A stretch of DNA of 64,000 nucleotides from Magnolia sinica (taxonomy: Eukaryota; Streptophyta; Magnoliopsida; Magnoliales; Magnoliaceae), in the NCBI RefSeq assembly GCF_029962835.1, contig NC_080584.1, positions 79,698,862 to 79,762,861 on the forward strand, written 5' to 3'. Shown one piece after another: positions 35,560 through 47,879 of the stretch (position 1 is its first letter; each line of letters starts with the position of its first letter). Below the pieces are notes generated by a model. That model searched no databases, was not told the DNA's origin, and was given only the letters and a program-made list of their open reading frames with translations. The translations under genes were made by a program, and so were the position numbers.

Positions 35560-38030
35560 CTCTGAAGGTGGGCTGGGCATTAGACTATTGAAAGACATCA
35601 TCTTGGCCCTCCGCTTGAAGCTGGCGTGGTCAGTGAAGTTCGGCTCGGCCTCCAGTTTTTGGGGTGTTTTCAGCATAGCAAAATACTCCCTACATCTCAA
35701 CTCAGAGGGGCAGGGTAGTCTACTTTCAGCTCCATCCCCTTTGTGGAAGAGCATCAGGATCAGTTGCCCCTTCTCCTTTCCTTGGTTCAGTCTAAGGTTG
35801 GGCAGGGTAGAGGGAATCTATGGTTCTCTAATTGGACTGGGCTGGGGCCGCTAATGGACCTAGCCGAGAACCTAGTTCCTTTGGCCCTGCACTAGATGCA
35901 AGTATGTGAGTTCCTAGGGAAGGATGGGCCCCTTCCTCCATCCTCTGCCTCTCTTTTCTTGCCGCAATGGGTGTTGGAATGTATCTTCCAGGGTGGTTTT
36001 TGCATGTCAGATGAGTCAAAAGCCGTCTTCTGGCCGTTCTAGCCTTCTGGTTCCTTCTCCGTCAAATCTGCCTGGGGTTTGTGCAGAGAGTCCAAGCAGC
36101 GTAGAGGGTTTGGCATGCGAAGATGCCGCCGAAAATTTCAGTTAATGTCTAGAGAGTGCTGAAGAATGCAATTCCGATGGATGAAACATTCAAAACTAGA
36201 GGCATTCCGCTAGCTTCCAAATGTGCTTGCTGCGTGGGGAATCCGCTCGTCCGTCCAGCTTGTGAGTCCTTACAACATCTCTTCCTTCAGAGCAATCTGG
36301 CGGGGACAGTTTGGGGGCATTTCCAGTCTATTTTCAGGCTCCCTTCCTTGCCTAGTCTCTCCGTGCAACATTGGCTTCGGCTCTGGTGGCATTTCGAGCC
36401 ATCTTCGGGCCTGCTTCATATCATTGGAGGGCTGGCCCCTTGCATCATCTTGTGGGAGATCTGGATTTCCAGAAATGCCTCAAAATATGAAGGGATTCCC
36501 CCATTGGCAGCTAGGATCATAGCTCGGGTTACGTGGAGGTTGTCTTCGTCTTCCTCGTTAACCCACGCCACTTCAGTTCAACTAGCGGCCAATTTTCTGG
36601 CTTTCCGTGATCGGGGTAACGTTGATTCTTTTACCCCAAGGGCCCATTTGGAGTTGGTGAAATGGAGAAGGCATAAGTGCAGTTGGGTCAAGCTCAACGT
36701 CGATGGGTCAGCTAGAGGCAACCCAAGACCTTCAGAGGGGGGGGGGGGGGGGTACGGCCTTGCCTATTGTAGAGTTATGGGATTAGTAAACGTTGAAGTA
36801 GAGTCAGATTCCATGTTGGTGGTGGGGCTCCTAAATGGGACTGGCATTGGTGAGTCAGATTCCATTTCTTCCTGGAGCATACCCCAGTTACAACCTTCGT
36901 AACCACTGCTTTCGCCCTGACTAATCACTGATGGAGTTTGGGAGCGTCCACCAACGAATTTCTCTCTTTTGTGAGGGATGATCTCTTGCTTGATCTTTTG
37001 GGCAATCTGTCTGGAAAGAACTAGGTACAGGTTCAACGCAAGGCTCGTGAATGGGAACCATACAATCTCCAAGGTGCTTCATTGGATTCATACCATCAAC
37101 CCCTCCTTTCCTTGTCCAAAGCCCGATAGTATTTCATACCAGTTGGCACTTCAGACCTTGGGAATTAAATCAGGCCCCTAACATGGTAAGGGGCCATCGG
37201 TTGTCAGGTGTATCAGGTCCGATGAGGGTTGGGTGAAGATAAATGTGGATGGCTCCGCTCGAGGGAACCCCAGGTAGTTGGGGATAAGGGTATTTGCAAA
37301 GGGAGAGGTAGGGACTTTCTCTTTAACTTCTCCTCGAGGTATAGATTCAGCACAAACTTCAAGGCCAAAGTTAGGGCATTGTTGGATGGCCTTACCATGG
37401 TCGTGGCGAGAGGCATTTCGCGAATTGTTATGGAGAGTGATTCTAAGAACTTGGTGGGATTACACAAACAGGATTGCACCCCAGGGTGGGTCTTCTGGTA
37501 CGTTTGGGCTTAAGTTTCACACTTTAGAAGAAAGGTTAGTTTAAGGATCTCTTTTTCACCTAGAGAAACAAATAGAGTGGTAGATGGGCTGGCCAGATTC
37601 GGAGGTGAATCCCAACAACACCAAAATTTTCATTATCCCCTTGAACTCCCTTTTTCTATTTGGGGAACTCTCCTCTTAGACCGGGTGGTCTAGGTGTAGT
37701 CAAGATGGGATGACTGTTATCCCAAGTCTAAGCATCCATTCAATTGGTGGGACCTTCCCATCGGGTTCAAAGGTCTCGGAAGCAGTAGCAGTTTGGTGGG
37801 TTTACTGGCAGTCTTTTTTTTTTCTTCTTTTTAAGTGTCTTCTCGGCATCTCTGGAGGCCGGAGGGTAGGTATAGGGACAGTTGTCTTTAAGCTTTGGCT
37901 TTGAATATATGATAGGCATGGCCTTAAATTGGCCCACCCAAATGATTGTAAAGCCTTTCTAAACTTAGGTGGTCTGCTACTACCTTTCTTTATTTTATTG
38001 TATTTTTTTTTTTTTTTTTAAAAAGCACTA
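35560..38030 (+). mobile_element. 5'-truncated L1-type LINE (RT tail, zf-RVT, RNase H), with a second RNase H fragment
   Basis: Plus strand. 35588-35700 gives an RT thumb-region string (DIILALRLKLAWSVKFGS). 36156-36560 gives a zf-RVT-like region (CACCVGN...ESLQHLFLQSNLAGTVWGHF). 36680-36850 gives an RNase H start (WVKLNVDGSARGNPRPSEGG, with the catalytic Asp of NVDGS). The frame is interrupted several times between these parts. A run of 16 G (36737-36752) sits in the Gly-rich loop of RNase H. A second RNase H fragment follows at about 37210-37560 (GWVKINVDGSARGNP; later AKVRALLDGL and ESDSKNLVGL), so either two LINE 3' ends lie in tandem or part was duplicated. The end near 38000-38020 is a T-rich run. 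No target duplication found. Dead copy. Confidence 0.82.
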
Positions 38031-38968
38031 CCTTTGCTTGTTCATTCAAGGGAGGAGCCTCCTGGGCACGCTCCATCACCAACCTACCCACTGATCTTCG
38101 AAGCCTCAACCTCGGGAGCCCATCGAGCTGATGATGAGGGAGCATCCTTCCTAGTGAAGGGGAGCTTCAGCTTCATCGGCCGAGGGCAATTGGCTGTCTC
38201 TACAAAAATAGTTAAAAAATGATTAATGATCAGAAAGAAACTGACAACCTTCGAGGTTCTACTAAAACGAGACATACCTGCCAACTCGGCCACTAACAAT
38301 GCGACTTAATCCAAGAGAGTCAGAGCGATCAACTTCCGACAGTCTCGCTGGACTATGGGACACTCTCGGGCGATCTTGACCTTGCACATATGGATTGTAG
38401 AGAGTTGGGGCTGACATCGAGTGAGTGTTGCCAAAAGAGACAACCAACCATGTAAAAAAGCTACAAAAAGGGAAAAACATAAATAAGATACACCAATTAG
38501 AAGCTACAACTCAAGTTTTGACATGGGGTTACAAACTGGGTGGGAACTTGAGACCTCAACTTGTCAGTTCCGCCGCTGGGCCTCCCACTCTCCTGTAGCA
38601 AAGAAACACATGTTCTTCCATCCCTTATTTGAGGAGGCTTATTGGTAATAATGGCTTGGCCCTTGCCTGGCCACGACAAAAAATAATACTAGCCGATAGA
38701 GCCCAGGCTGCTCTTAGCTTGGTATGAGTGCAAAAGCTCATCTACAGTAAGCTCGGCGTGGTCGAGCTGGTACTATAAAATATAGCACACAAAGACAGCT
38801 TGCCACATGTTAAGGTTAAGTTGTCTTGGGGCAAGCCTCAAGCGATGTAGTAACTACCTCATCACGGGGTGAAAAGATAGCCGCAAGCTGCATGAAAAGA
38901 AAATAGAGTAATTAAAGGGCTACTTCCCCTTGGGAGGATTGCCCGGAAGTTCCCAGACTCAGGGTAGC
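38031..38968 (-). mobile_element. LTR-retroelement gag-like remnant
   Basis: Minus-strand open segments (for example 38497-38679, FLSWPGKGQAIITNKPP-type text) are in the style of the long gag-like region of plant Ty3/gypsy elements. A further minus-strand piece at 41974-42210 (MSLEGFKGMSVLGD...) may be its beginning, displaced by the LTR-like sequence in between. Broken fossil. The family assignment is tentative. Confidence 0.4.
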
Positions 38969-38969
38969 T

Positions 38970-41050
38970 TGTAAGGCCCTGGATTTCAGGGACTGAATAG
39001 GTATTCGGCTCCCAAATTCCCAAGTGCCACTTATGCCCAACTAGGGTTCAAATTTTGCATAATTTGTTTATTTCATAAGCAATGGAGAAAGAAAGTGGAC
39101 TATACAACATAAATCAAGACCAAAATAATAAACTTATGTGCAATTACAATGCAGTAAACGGTTCTGGTAAAAGGTAATGTAAGTAAGTGTGAGGGATCAT
39201 GTCCCACAAAATGTATATATAATCTAAAAAAATGAACTAATCCCTGCCCTGGGCCCCATCACTAGTCCTAAGGCGGTCTATGGGGATCTGCCAAAGATCT
39301 GGAAGTATGACAACTCCTCATCCACGCTCGCTCCATCAAGCGCGTCGAGCTTCGTAATCCCTGCTTCTAAGACAAGTTCTGATTGGTGTTTTAAAATACC
39401 ATCCTAGAGTGGGACTGAGTGATCAACTCAATGGGTTTCATTAGTTACACATATCATTAATTCCATAAACGAAGTTAGTAAAAAGCATTCAAGCACAAGT
39501 TCCTAATTACTCTTATTAATGCATATGCCTGATATCATGGTATAATGCATGCCTTTACCATCCAACACTCCCTCGAGCGACACCATCTAACGTTCACAAT
39601 TCCCAACACTCCCTCAATGTGATCTCGACTACTGAGTCGCCATCCTAACTAATATGATGTAATGGTGAGCATGTTATCCATGTGTATTAGTTACATTCAT
39701 TCATCCAACAGTTTGGAGAAATTGGGACACCCTAATAGATCAATATCCTATCCTGATGGCGCGACTCAGGCGGTCGTGGCTATCTTGCGCTCGTGATCCT
39801 TGACCTAGTTGGGTTCGTCACTCCCAATTTAAACATACGAAGAACAGTTGCAAGATAAAAATCTTGCTCGTGGTCACTATGGGGAGGCTCGTCGCCTCAG
39901 TGTAGGCCAACAGCTCGAGCATAGTGTCCCATTCTACCATACCTATCTCCCGAGACTTATGGGTAACAAAAAGCTAGTTATCAATGGGCTCAAAAGGACG
40001 TATGGTGACTCAGGTTCAAACAAGCATGTGCATACATGGTTAACAAACATGGTCGTCAGCTGATGAGTCAATTTATCCCTTCTAGATGAATTTTGAATCG
40101 TATGACATTAGGAGTAAGTGTCCCGCGTAGTCCCACTACTGCCGATTATCCATATTTTGACTAACTAGGTCTGATTGGTCCTTGGACGACCCTACCAAAG
40201 GGGCTGGCCACATGGGTTCTAGAGTTGCTAGCCAACCCAACAAAGGTGCAGTGCATTTTTGAAACATATAAAAAAAATAATTTACATTCTACTTGTAGTT
40301 GTGAGGAATTTAGACATACATAGCAATATAATACAATCATTCATCATCATAGAAGTTCATGAATTCTTTAATTGCAAGGGAAGTTCTAGATGAGCATGTG
40401 AACAAGTCTTAAATCACTTAAAATCATGGGGGAAATGGTGTACAATTCCTAATTATAGGGAAATTGAACATATATGGGAAGAATTTAGCAGTTTATCTTC
40501 TCAATTCATGTGTATAGGGGACATGCAGCACAAATTTCCCTATTTATTTCAAAATTGGGGATGTGTCATACTTAGATTTTTATGGTAAACATAAAATCAA
40601 GCAAAGCAAGTATTGGGACAGTTGAAAATCCAACACTTCTTCCCTAATAAGGATTTATTCACTCAACACTTCTAATATACTATCATGCCCCATGCAAGTG
40701 ACATGCAAAGCAAGATCTACAACCACAATCACTAAATTTCATCCTAGGTTTGATAAACGGCCACTTATAAATAATGGTCTGCACCTAGGGACGGTTGATG
40801 GCTTGCGAAGTCACTCTTAGGGTGCTTGTCCTGTGAATTTGTGTGTCGAAGCCCTTTGCCAATTTGATTTGCATGTTAGGGTACATGCAAATGACTCAAT
40901 GTGCTAAAATCTGGAAAAAAGATCAGGTGGATACCTTTTGATTGCCAGCAAAGCGCTTCTAAGGCGGTTGAATCGTGATCTCCAGCATGAGGTTGTGGTA
41001 GGAGAGGGAATTTTCCCAATTCCCAGCTCCTTGGAGCTCTTTCCCTCTTT

Positions 41051-41088
<38 letters not shown>

Positions 41089-41950
41089 CTCTTCCTACTT
41101 GTAGGAAATTCTTATGGGAGTGTGGGAGAGAGATTTTAGAGTTTTTATAGTGTGGGAGTTAGTTCAATTGGCCCTTGGGAGGCTAGTCTTAATGCATATA
41201 CCCATAATGGGTGCATTTCTAGTCCCTGGGGTTGTCCCAGTGGCCCCCTGACCCATCTATGCTATGGAATAGGTGTCCCATAGTCAGATGAAGGATTGTC
41301 CTAAGTTTGGTCGCAAACGAATAAGTCAATTGATTACTTGGGCCCAATTTGTGATCAACGGTCACCATTATTCGATCAGGAGTCTAACTTGATGGACCAG
41401 AGTGGGGAAATATCCCTAATCTGTGGTTTGAGTTTGAATAAAATCTAACGGTCGAAAAGTCATAATTCGCTATCTTAGTGGTGGGGCCAATTAGTTAAAT
41501 TTTAGGTTTTCTAGTTTTAGACTTTGGAGAGTCGCGCCTTTCAAGTGTTGACTTGACGATCCAAGTTGCATAGTTTAAGGTGTCTTTAAGGTTTACCATC
41601 TGCGATGGACCTCAAGTCCAGTGAGGCCCATAGTTTCGTATGGTTTCAAACTTATTGGACCTTTTATGGGCATTACATGCTCATTATAGTCTATCACAAT
41701 GTGTAACTAGGTAGACCGGCGTTACGGCCCATGCCCGACCCGAACACACTTAGGCTTGTTCGCATTAACGACTTAATTTATCCTAACTTATCGATGATGG
41801 CTCTCATACGTGTGCACAATGCGACTATCTAGTGTAGTCATACGACGGTTCCGCTAGTGGACGCCATACTGTTTGGCCTAGGTGTTGCATAGTATAGCCC
41901 TATCGAGTCAAGGATCTAGAACTCTGACCAGAGGGCAACCAGATCCCCTG
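38970..41950. mobile_element. LTR-like sequence, probably Ty3/gypsy
   Basis: Non-coding 3-kb stretch starting TGTAAGGCCCTGGATTTCAG, in the style of long Ty3/gypsy LTRs. It is inserted between two gag-like pieces. The right end is not fixed; a (CT)n microsatellite lies at about 41053-41085. A fossil, with boundaries approximate. Confidence 0.4.
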
Positions 41951-42897
41951 ACCAAAGGTTGGAACCAAAGGACCTAATGATGGGGTCGGTCCCTAAGAAG
42001 ATGAAAAAACTGCCACTGTTTGGGGCGGCATAACCTCCTTATCTTGAGCGCCATTGCTAGAGTTGTCTCACTTGACGACGCTGCTAGCCTGGAATCCACG
42101 GTATCGTGAATGGATTCCCCATGAAAGTCCCCTAACACAGACATACCCTTGAAACCCTCTAAAGACATGGCAGCAAGGAAAGGAAGAAGAAGGGGTAGAG
42201 AAGAAAACATACTGGAAAATGACTAAGTAAAATACCGAAAAATGACTAAGTAACCGGACTATCCACTCAGTGAACCGATAAGAACCAGGAAGGAAAAGGA
42301 AGAGAAATGAGGTCGACACAGCTAAGACTTCGTAAAACTACTGAGCGACAAATTTTATTTTTTTATATTATTATTTTGGGGGTATAAGAATCACAAAAGC
42401 AATGCATTCAATGTCGACATTACTTGCAAATACATGAAAGGATGCCTCGACATGCGATCTCCTCCACGTGGCATTATGAGGTTTGCTCAAGGCCCGCATT
42501 GATGAAGCAATGAGAGGTGTCCTTATATGAATCGCCCGGAGTCGGGAACATTAGGAGGGTGGTCCATGTATAACGCTTTTATGATAGGCTGCCCATTGTC
42601 AATTTTTGGATGTATGGGCATCCCGAAGTATAGTCCCTGTAAACAGCTTTTTCCTGATATGATATGATATGAATCGAAGTTTTTGAAAAATAAAAATAAA
42701 AAATAAAAAAATAAAAAAAAATAAAAAATAAATGAGAGGTGTCCTTCTATGAATTGTCAGAGGCGAAACGATGCTTGCTACTTGGTGTACATCTCCTCAT
42801 ATGGAACCACTATCATAATATCTTCAATAATACATCAGTTCAAATCTACTTACTTCTCAAGCTGATGAATAGAGAGCTTGAAAGTAGGGGGCCAACT

Positions 42898-43552
42898 GTT
42901 ATAGGTAAAATCGAGATGACTTGACGTATGGGACACATGGAAAAGAGGCAATCAGAGCAGATCCTCTGAGCTACCAAAGGGTTAGAGAAGGTAAGTTGAG
43001 CAAGAAGACTCAATGACATAGCTGAAACAGTTAACTTAGCTTAAGAATGACTCTCATCAATAGAACCTCAGACAATCACCTCGACCTCGAATGCCAACCT
43101 CGACCTTTGATGCCAACATCAGGCTCAGATGCTAACCTCAAGCTCGAATGCCGACATCAGGCTCTGAATGGAAATCCATAGAGAATCTCACACCATATGT
43201 GAGTAGAATTGCCAAGCAAGATCTCAACCAAATATCACGTAAATTGAGGCATAATTAGAAAAATACTTGAAAACATATTCCGACTCTAATACAGGTCCCT
43301 CTAGCGTATTTACTTAGATACGGAAGTCACCTAATAATACTTATAAATATATCACCCCGGTCAAGGGAAAGGTACACAACTATCACAATTCTACTATGCC
43401 AACTGTGAGTCCATACACCTAACTTATGTATCAGAGGGTCATCGGCCACAACCGACACTCTTAGTGTATCCTTGTTCTCCATTGAAATACAAGTACCAAA
43501 TGACTTATAGGAGGTGAGTCAGGGTCGGCCAAATTCAAGCAACAACTATATT
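42898..43552 (+). mobile_element. 3' LTR of a Ty3/gypsy-type element, with polypurine tract
   Basis: A purine tract GAAAGTAGGGGGC (about 42880-42892) precedes CAAC and a TGTTATAGG start at 42898, the arrangement typical of plant Tat/Retand-like Ty3/gypsy 3' LTRs. The right end near 43552 (GCAACA) is a guess. The region to the left (41974-42897) contains A/T-rich runs and non-coding sequence of the same composite. A fossil. Confidence 0.5.
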
Positions 43553-44040
43553 GACATCCATTTATAAATCATTATATAAAATTCATGTCAGTGCTCACCC
43601 CTCAGAGTGGCAGTGCCCCTTAAAGTGAACTAGCTCACCCTCGGCCATGCTATCCATACATAGTGGTGCCTCCTCAGCCACTGTTCGCCCATGGTTCACC
43701 TCATTTCTCCATGGTTTGGACATTATCACGCGTTGCATGCACCACAGATGTATGAATGTTCCGTCTGAGTGCTAGCGCATGCCCGTGTACATCTTCTGTA
43801 TGGGAGAGGCAACGCAGGAATTTCTAAGCGCCAGTGCCCAATGGGACCCGTGCATACTCTAGATAAAAGGGAAGATGTAGGTGCGGGTGTAGAGGGGTTC
43901 ATGGTCATTTTTGTCACAAAAATTTTAAAAATATGTTTCAAATATAAAAAATAAGTATTTAAAAGGTGGTGTTAATTTGTTGCTCCAACGAAATCTTGGG
44001 TCTATTTTGGTAAAAGGTCCATTAAAACTCAGGGCCCACT
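43553..44040. other. Gene-free stretch between LTR remnant and module D
   Basis: No supported gene. Two antiparallel overlapping open frames at 43726-43954 have no recognisable domain. Confidence 0.4.
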
Positions 44041-44399
44041 GAAGATCTACCACTCGAATGAGTAAGGCAGCTCTTATATTAGGGGAAAAGGTGGCACAAA
44101 TTCATTCGCCGTGTACGATAGATTTTCAGAAGAGTTTCTGTTTCCAACATTTTGACCTTTTTTTTATATGGACCAGACTAGTTCATGTCTCAGGACATTT
44201 AAATCACGGGACCCACCTGATGGATAGCTTGAATCTCACTACTGAGGTGCCATGCTGGGTGGCATTCCATCTATATAAGGCTTACTTCCCTTGGCCATTT
44301 AAAGACGAGACGATTGTATTTTAATCTTTGAAAAGCTTTGTTTTGCATTTGCTTACTCTCCATAAACCTTTCCAAGGCCAAAAAACCCACGATTTCCTG
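44041..44399 (+). promoter_or_regulatory. Promoter-leader module D, candidate promoter of NLR-like gene 2
   Basis: TATA-like CTATATAAGG at 44271-44280, followed by CTTACTTCCCTTGGCCATTTAA and a leader ending TTTCCTG|GTATGTTTTT (donor GT at 44400). It is the closest upstream module on the same strand as NLR-like gene 2, whose ATG (47880) is preceded by an acceptor-like TTTTTCAG at 47863. A leader intron of about 3.46 kb, into which the TA-flanked MITEs were inserted, would connect them. The link is inference. Confidence 0.5.
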
Positions 44400-44887
44400 G
44401 TATGTTTTTCCCTTTCTGACCTCTGATTTTTCTCTTAATTTTCTTCCTGTACATCTTCGTTGTTGCACAGTAGTCCCTCTTCTAATTAACATTCTCGGAG
44501 CTATAAACATAGAGCTTTTTACTTGCCGAGCTCACAGTGGGTATATGGCAGATCATCTACATGCTACTACAAGTGCCAAAGTGGCCAATGGGGTCGATTT
44601 TAGAGCCGTCCTGAAGGTTTTTTTTTTTTTTTTTAAATAAAAATAAAATTTTAAACTGAAATTTCCTCTGCTTCCCCTATTTAGATTCATTTGGCCGAAA
44701 GATAAGGTCAGTCTAATTAGCAGGTGAGCCAAATCAGTAGCTGCAATATAGTTTTTCTAAGACCTGCAGGTTTATTTAATACCTTGGCCACTAGATGTGT
44801 TGACCGGCCTGATTTTTGCCACACATGAATCACATGGAGGGACCCAACCGATGGATAGCTTGGATCTTGCACCAACGTTGACAACTG

Positions 44888-44890
<3 letters not shown>

Positions 44891-44971
<81 letters not shown>

Positions 44972-45009
44972 CGTGTGGTAGACAGCATTCGGCTCTGCCG
45001 ACGGGCACC

Positions 45010-45050
<41 letters not shown>
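44891..45050. repeat. (CA)n, (TA)n and (AC)n microsatellite block
   Basis: (CA)n at about 44890-44924, (TA)n at 44925-44969 and (AC)n at about 45014-45049, ending at the left end of the next MITE copy. Confidence 0.95.
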
Positions 45051-45052
<2 letters not shown>

Positions 45053-45456
45053 GGGAAATGGTATCCCCACCGTAATGTGTGTTGTTGATGTTGTTCCCTT
45101 TAGTTTATGGGATACCCAAAAAAATCAACCATACATAGAACTCAAGTGGGTCATACAGTCTAAAACCATGAGAAGACATGCCTAAAACATATAAAAGTAC
45201 TAGGGGGAGCCCACCTGAGTTTTGGATGCAGCTGAAAGTTAGTCCGACCCCTCATCCAAGTGGGACACAAACAATGGATAGGATGGATTTGTGAACCACA
45301 TCTTGGTAGGCCCAATAAATGATTATGAATGTTTTAATGCGAGGGTAACTCCTCTCAACCGTTGTATGTGCTATAGCTCACCCAAGTCATGGTGGGTTCC
45401 ACATAGCTTGCCCTCATGGGAAGTTCCCATGAGGTCCACCTCATAGTACCATTTCC
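45053..45456. mobile_element. TA-flanked MITE, copy B (left inverted repeat shortened)
   Basis: Starts GGGAAATGGTA and jumps directly to CCCCACCGTAATGTGTG, so most of the left inverted repeat is missing. The right end is complete (CATGGTGGGTTCC...CATGAGGTCCACCTCATAGTACCATTTCC), followed by TATATATATA. Same family as 21301. Confidence 0.78.
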
Positions 45457-45841
45457 ATATATATATATAGTTATGCTCACCCGCACACTTACACACGTGC
45501 ACACCATTACACACGTGTCATGGGCGTCTAATCCGAACAGTTCATGTGATGCGGAAACCCATGAAACCTCAAGGGACAAATTTTCACTCCAATCTAAAAT
45601 TATGGTGGGCCATAGCAAAGAGAAATGCAAATCAAGGGAGGAAACTATTTTCATTTTTCATGGCCCACCAAAGTTTTGGATCAAAGTTAAAAATTTAACC
45701 TTAGAGGTTTCATGAGGTGCTGCTTCATGTGGACCGTTCAGATTTTAGAGTCAGATAACATATAATGAGTTCTCAAAAAAGTTTGCAAGAGTTCCGTGCG
45801 AAACTGGTGTGCAGCAAAGCATTCAAGGTGGACACACACAG

Positions 45842-46370
45842 ACTATGAGGTCGACCTCATGGGAACTTCCCATGAGGGTGAGTTGTGTGGGCCCCACCGT
45901 GATGTATGTTAAACATCAATATTATGCATTTGATGGGTCCCCTTTTGGTTATAAGATATCCCAACAATCAATCAGTCATACACGGAACTTAGGTGGGCCA
46001 TACCATCTAAAACTATGTGAAGACATTCCAAAAATATATAAAAGCACTTGGTCGGGCCCACCTAAGTTTCGGATGCGGTGGAAATTAAAGTTGGTCTAAC
46101 CTCTCATCCAAGTGGGACACACACATCTTGGTGGGCCCAATAAATGATTATGAATGTTTTAATGGGAGGGTAACCCCTCTCAAATGTTGGATGTGGTGTG
46201 GCCCAACCAAGTGATGGATTGACTTGATTTTTAACCCCGTGGTCCACCATAGAATGTTGCATTTGACTGATGAGGTAGATGTTTGACATACATCACGATT
46301 GGGCCCACATAGCTAGACCTCATGGGAAGTTCCTATGAGGTCGACCTCATAGTACCATAGTACCATTCCC
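45842..46370. mobile_element. TA-flanked MITE family, copy C
   Basis: Left CTATGAGGTCGACCTCATGG...GTGTGGGCCCCACCGTGATG and right CATCACGATTGGGCCCAC...GTCGACCTCATAGTACC are inverted repeats. A (CA)n tract follows at about 46373-46392. Close to copy B in the interior. Confidence 0.8.
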
Positions 46371-46392
46371 ACCCCACACACACACACACACA

Positions 46393-46545
46393 ACTTCCCA
46401 TTAGGTCAAGCTGTGTGGGCTCCATCGTGATGTGTGTCAAACATCAATACCGTGCATTTGATGAGTCTCGCATAGGTTATAGGATATCCTGAAAATTAGC
46501 TGTATATGGAACTCAAGTTGGCCATACCATCTAAGAAGTGAAATA
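46393..46545. mobile_element. TA-flanked MITE family, copy D (left part only)
   Basis: Starts AACTTCCCATTAGGTCAAGC, then GTGTGGGCTCCATCGTGATG and interior text matching copy C up to about 46545, after which similarity stops. Confidence 0.7.
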
Positions 46546-47850
46546 TTGTAGTGCCACCTCTCAACTGGACATGGGGGATGGTGATGTATCAATCAGGTCA
46601 ATCCATATACTGGATGGCTTACTATAAGTAAAACCTATGGGACAGTCCTACCCATTACTTCATGGTTTATCCTCCAAGCTAGGGTTATTGATGTAGAGCA
46701 AATCACAGAAAATTTCATTACCAAGATGGACTAGAGAAGAACCGATTGGATCTTGAAAGTGACCAGGACCGATAGAACCCTAAAACAAGAGTATCTCGTG
46801 AATCGGAATGAGTTATTCGACATACCATATATGATTTTGGGGTAGGAGAAACTAATTTAGCTGAATTTACGAGATTCCATAGATCGACGGTCGAAATTCT
46901 TTTTAATTTCGTTTTTACTATTTATAACAAGCTTTAGTTCGATCATAACTATTGATCCTTTGAGCTTTAGGAGTAGTGTCCAACATGAAAATGGCTTAGA
47001 AAACTTACAAGAATAACATGGTTAGTCCAAATTGGTCACTTACTATTTTTGGCCAAAAATCATGAAGTCTAATATAAGTCATGACCGTCTATGAATGGTA
47101 AACTCACTATTTATAGTAATCACGAATCTTAGGGAGTTTGATTCTGAAACTTCTTCATAGGTTTTGTATCCGTGTTTAAAGGGTTATAAATATGTTTTTA
47201 TCGATAGATCAATTAAAATTTCAATTTCTTAGAATTTATTTTATTTTTCTTGTTTTCCCTCATGGATTTGAGAAATCTCTACGAGGAGTCCAGATAAGCT
47301 CCATGGATTCGGAATAGTTACCCCCTTGAGGAAGACAGTAATCAGCCTCATCACATCCATCCTTATATCGATTCTGGTCCCAGAATTGATGGATAGGATT
47401 GGGTGCAAATAGTGGCCCATGTGGGATTTAGAAAAATTGTTATTTTTCCTGAAACAAACGTATGTTGTTGTACTGCTGCCTCTGGCCAAGTTTGGTGGCC
47501 TGTTGTTCTCGATTGTGGCTTTGTGCAGTTTCTATCTCTGCTTTTTCATTTTCACAGGCTGTTTCCCAGATCTGTGATGATGGTCTTCGAGTGGGTCAGG
47601 TTTTTTGGCGGCTGGTCTGTGAAGATGTTTTGTTGGATTGCTCAAAGTGGTCAGCCATTTAGTCGTAGCTCAGTCTGCAAATAGTTTTTATTTTTCTCCC
47701 TTTTGTATAGGGTCATATGATAGGCTGCCCTCGGGATTTTTGACCCGAGCTGCTGCCTGAATGTAATTAACCCTATTTAAATTTATTTATTTTATTTTCT
47801 TTTATTTATTTATTTATTTTTTATTTTTTTAAAGTAATCTGTAGCTTTTG
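46546..47850. other. Intron-like stretch before NLR-like gene 2
   Basis: 46600-47400 is AT-rich text in the style of an LTR ('ctttaggagtagtgtccaac', 'agataagctccatggattcgg'), with no termini identified. 47403-47684 holds an open frame (CCCTAASGQVWWPVVLDCG...) with no recognised domain and a TTTTCACAG acceptor-like string at about 47547-47556. 47775-47832 is an ATTT-rich low-complexity run. No gene claimed. Confidence 0.4.
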
Positions 47851-47879
47851 TTATGTTTTTCAGAGAGGAGAGAGCAGGC

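Noticed and set aside
36156-36902. A 248-codon frame as a host gene
   Set aside because: It is zf-RVT plus RNase H of an L1-type LINE, with the RT tail upstream in another frame.
38965-43025. A 4-kb solo LTR from TGTAAGG (38970) to ACA (43019) with duplication TAGCT
   Set aside because: A 5-base match over 4 kb is easily chance. A polypurine tract and LTR start at 42898 fall inside, so the boundaries conflict.
44717-45075. Several open frames through CA and TA repeats
   Set aside because: They encode only alternating two-residue strings (for example Ile-Tyr or Cys-Val) from microsatellites, in both strands and several frames.
47853-47879. Upstream ATG of NLR-like gene 2
   Set aside because: It precedes an acceptor-like TTTTTCAG, is not conserved in the paralogue, and the conserved start MA[GS]RRG[NS]D lies at 47880.
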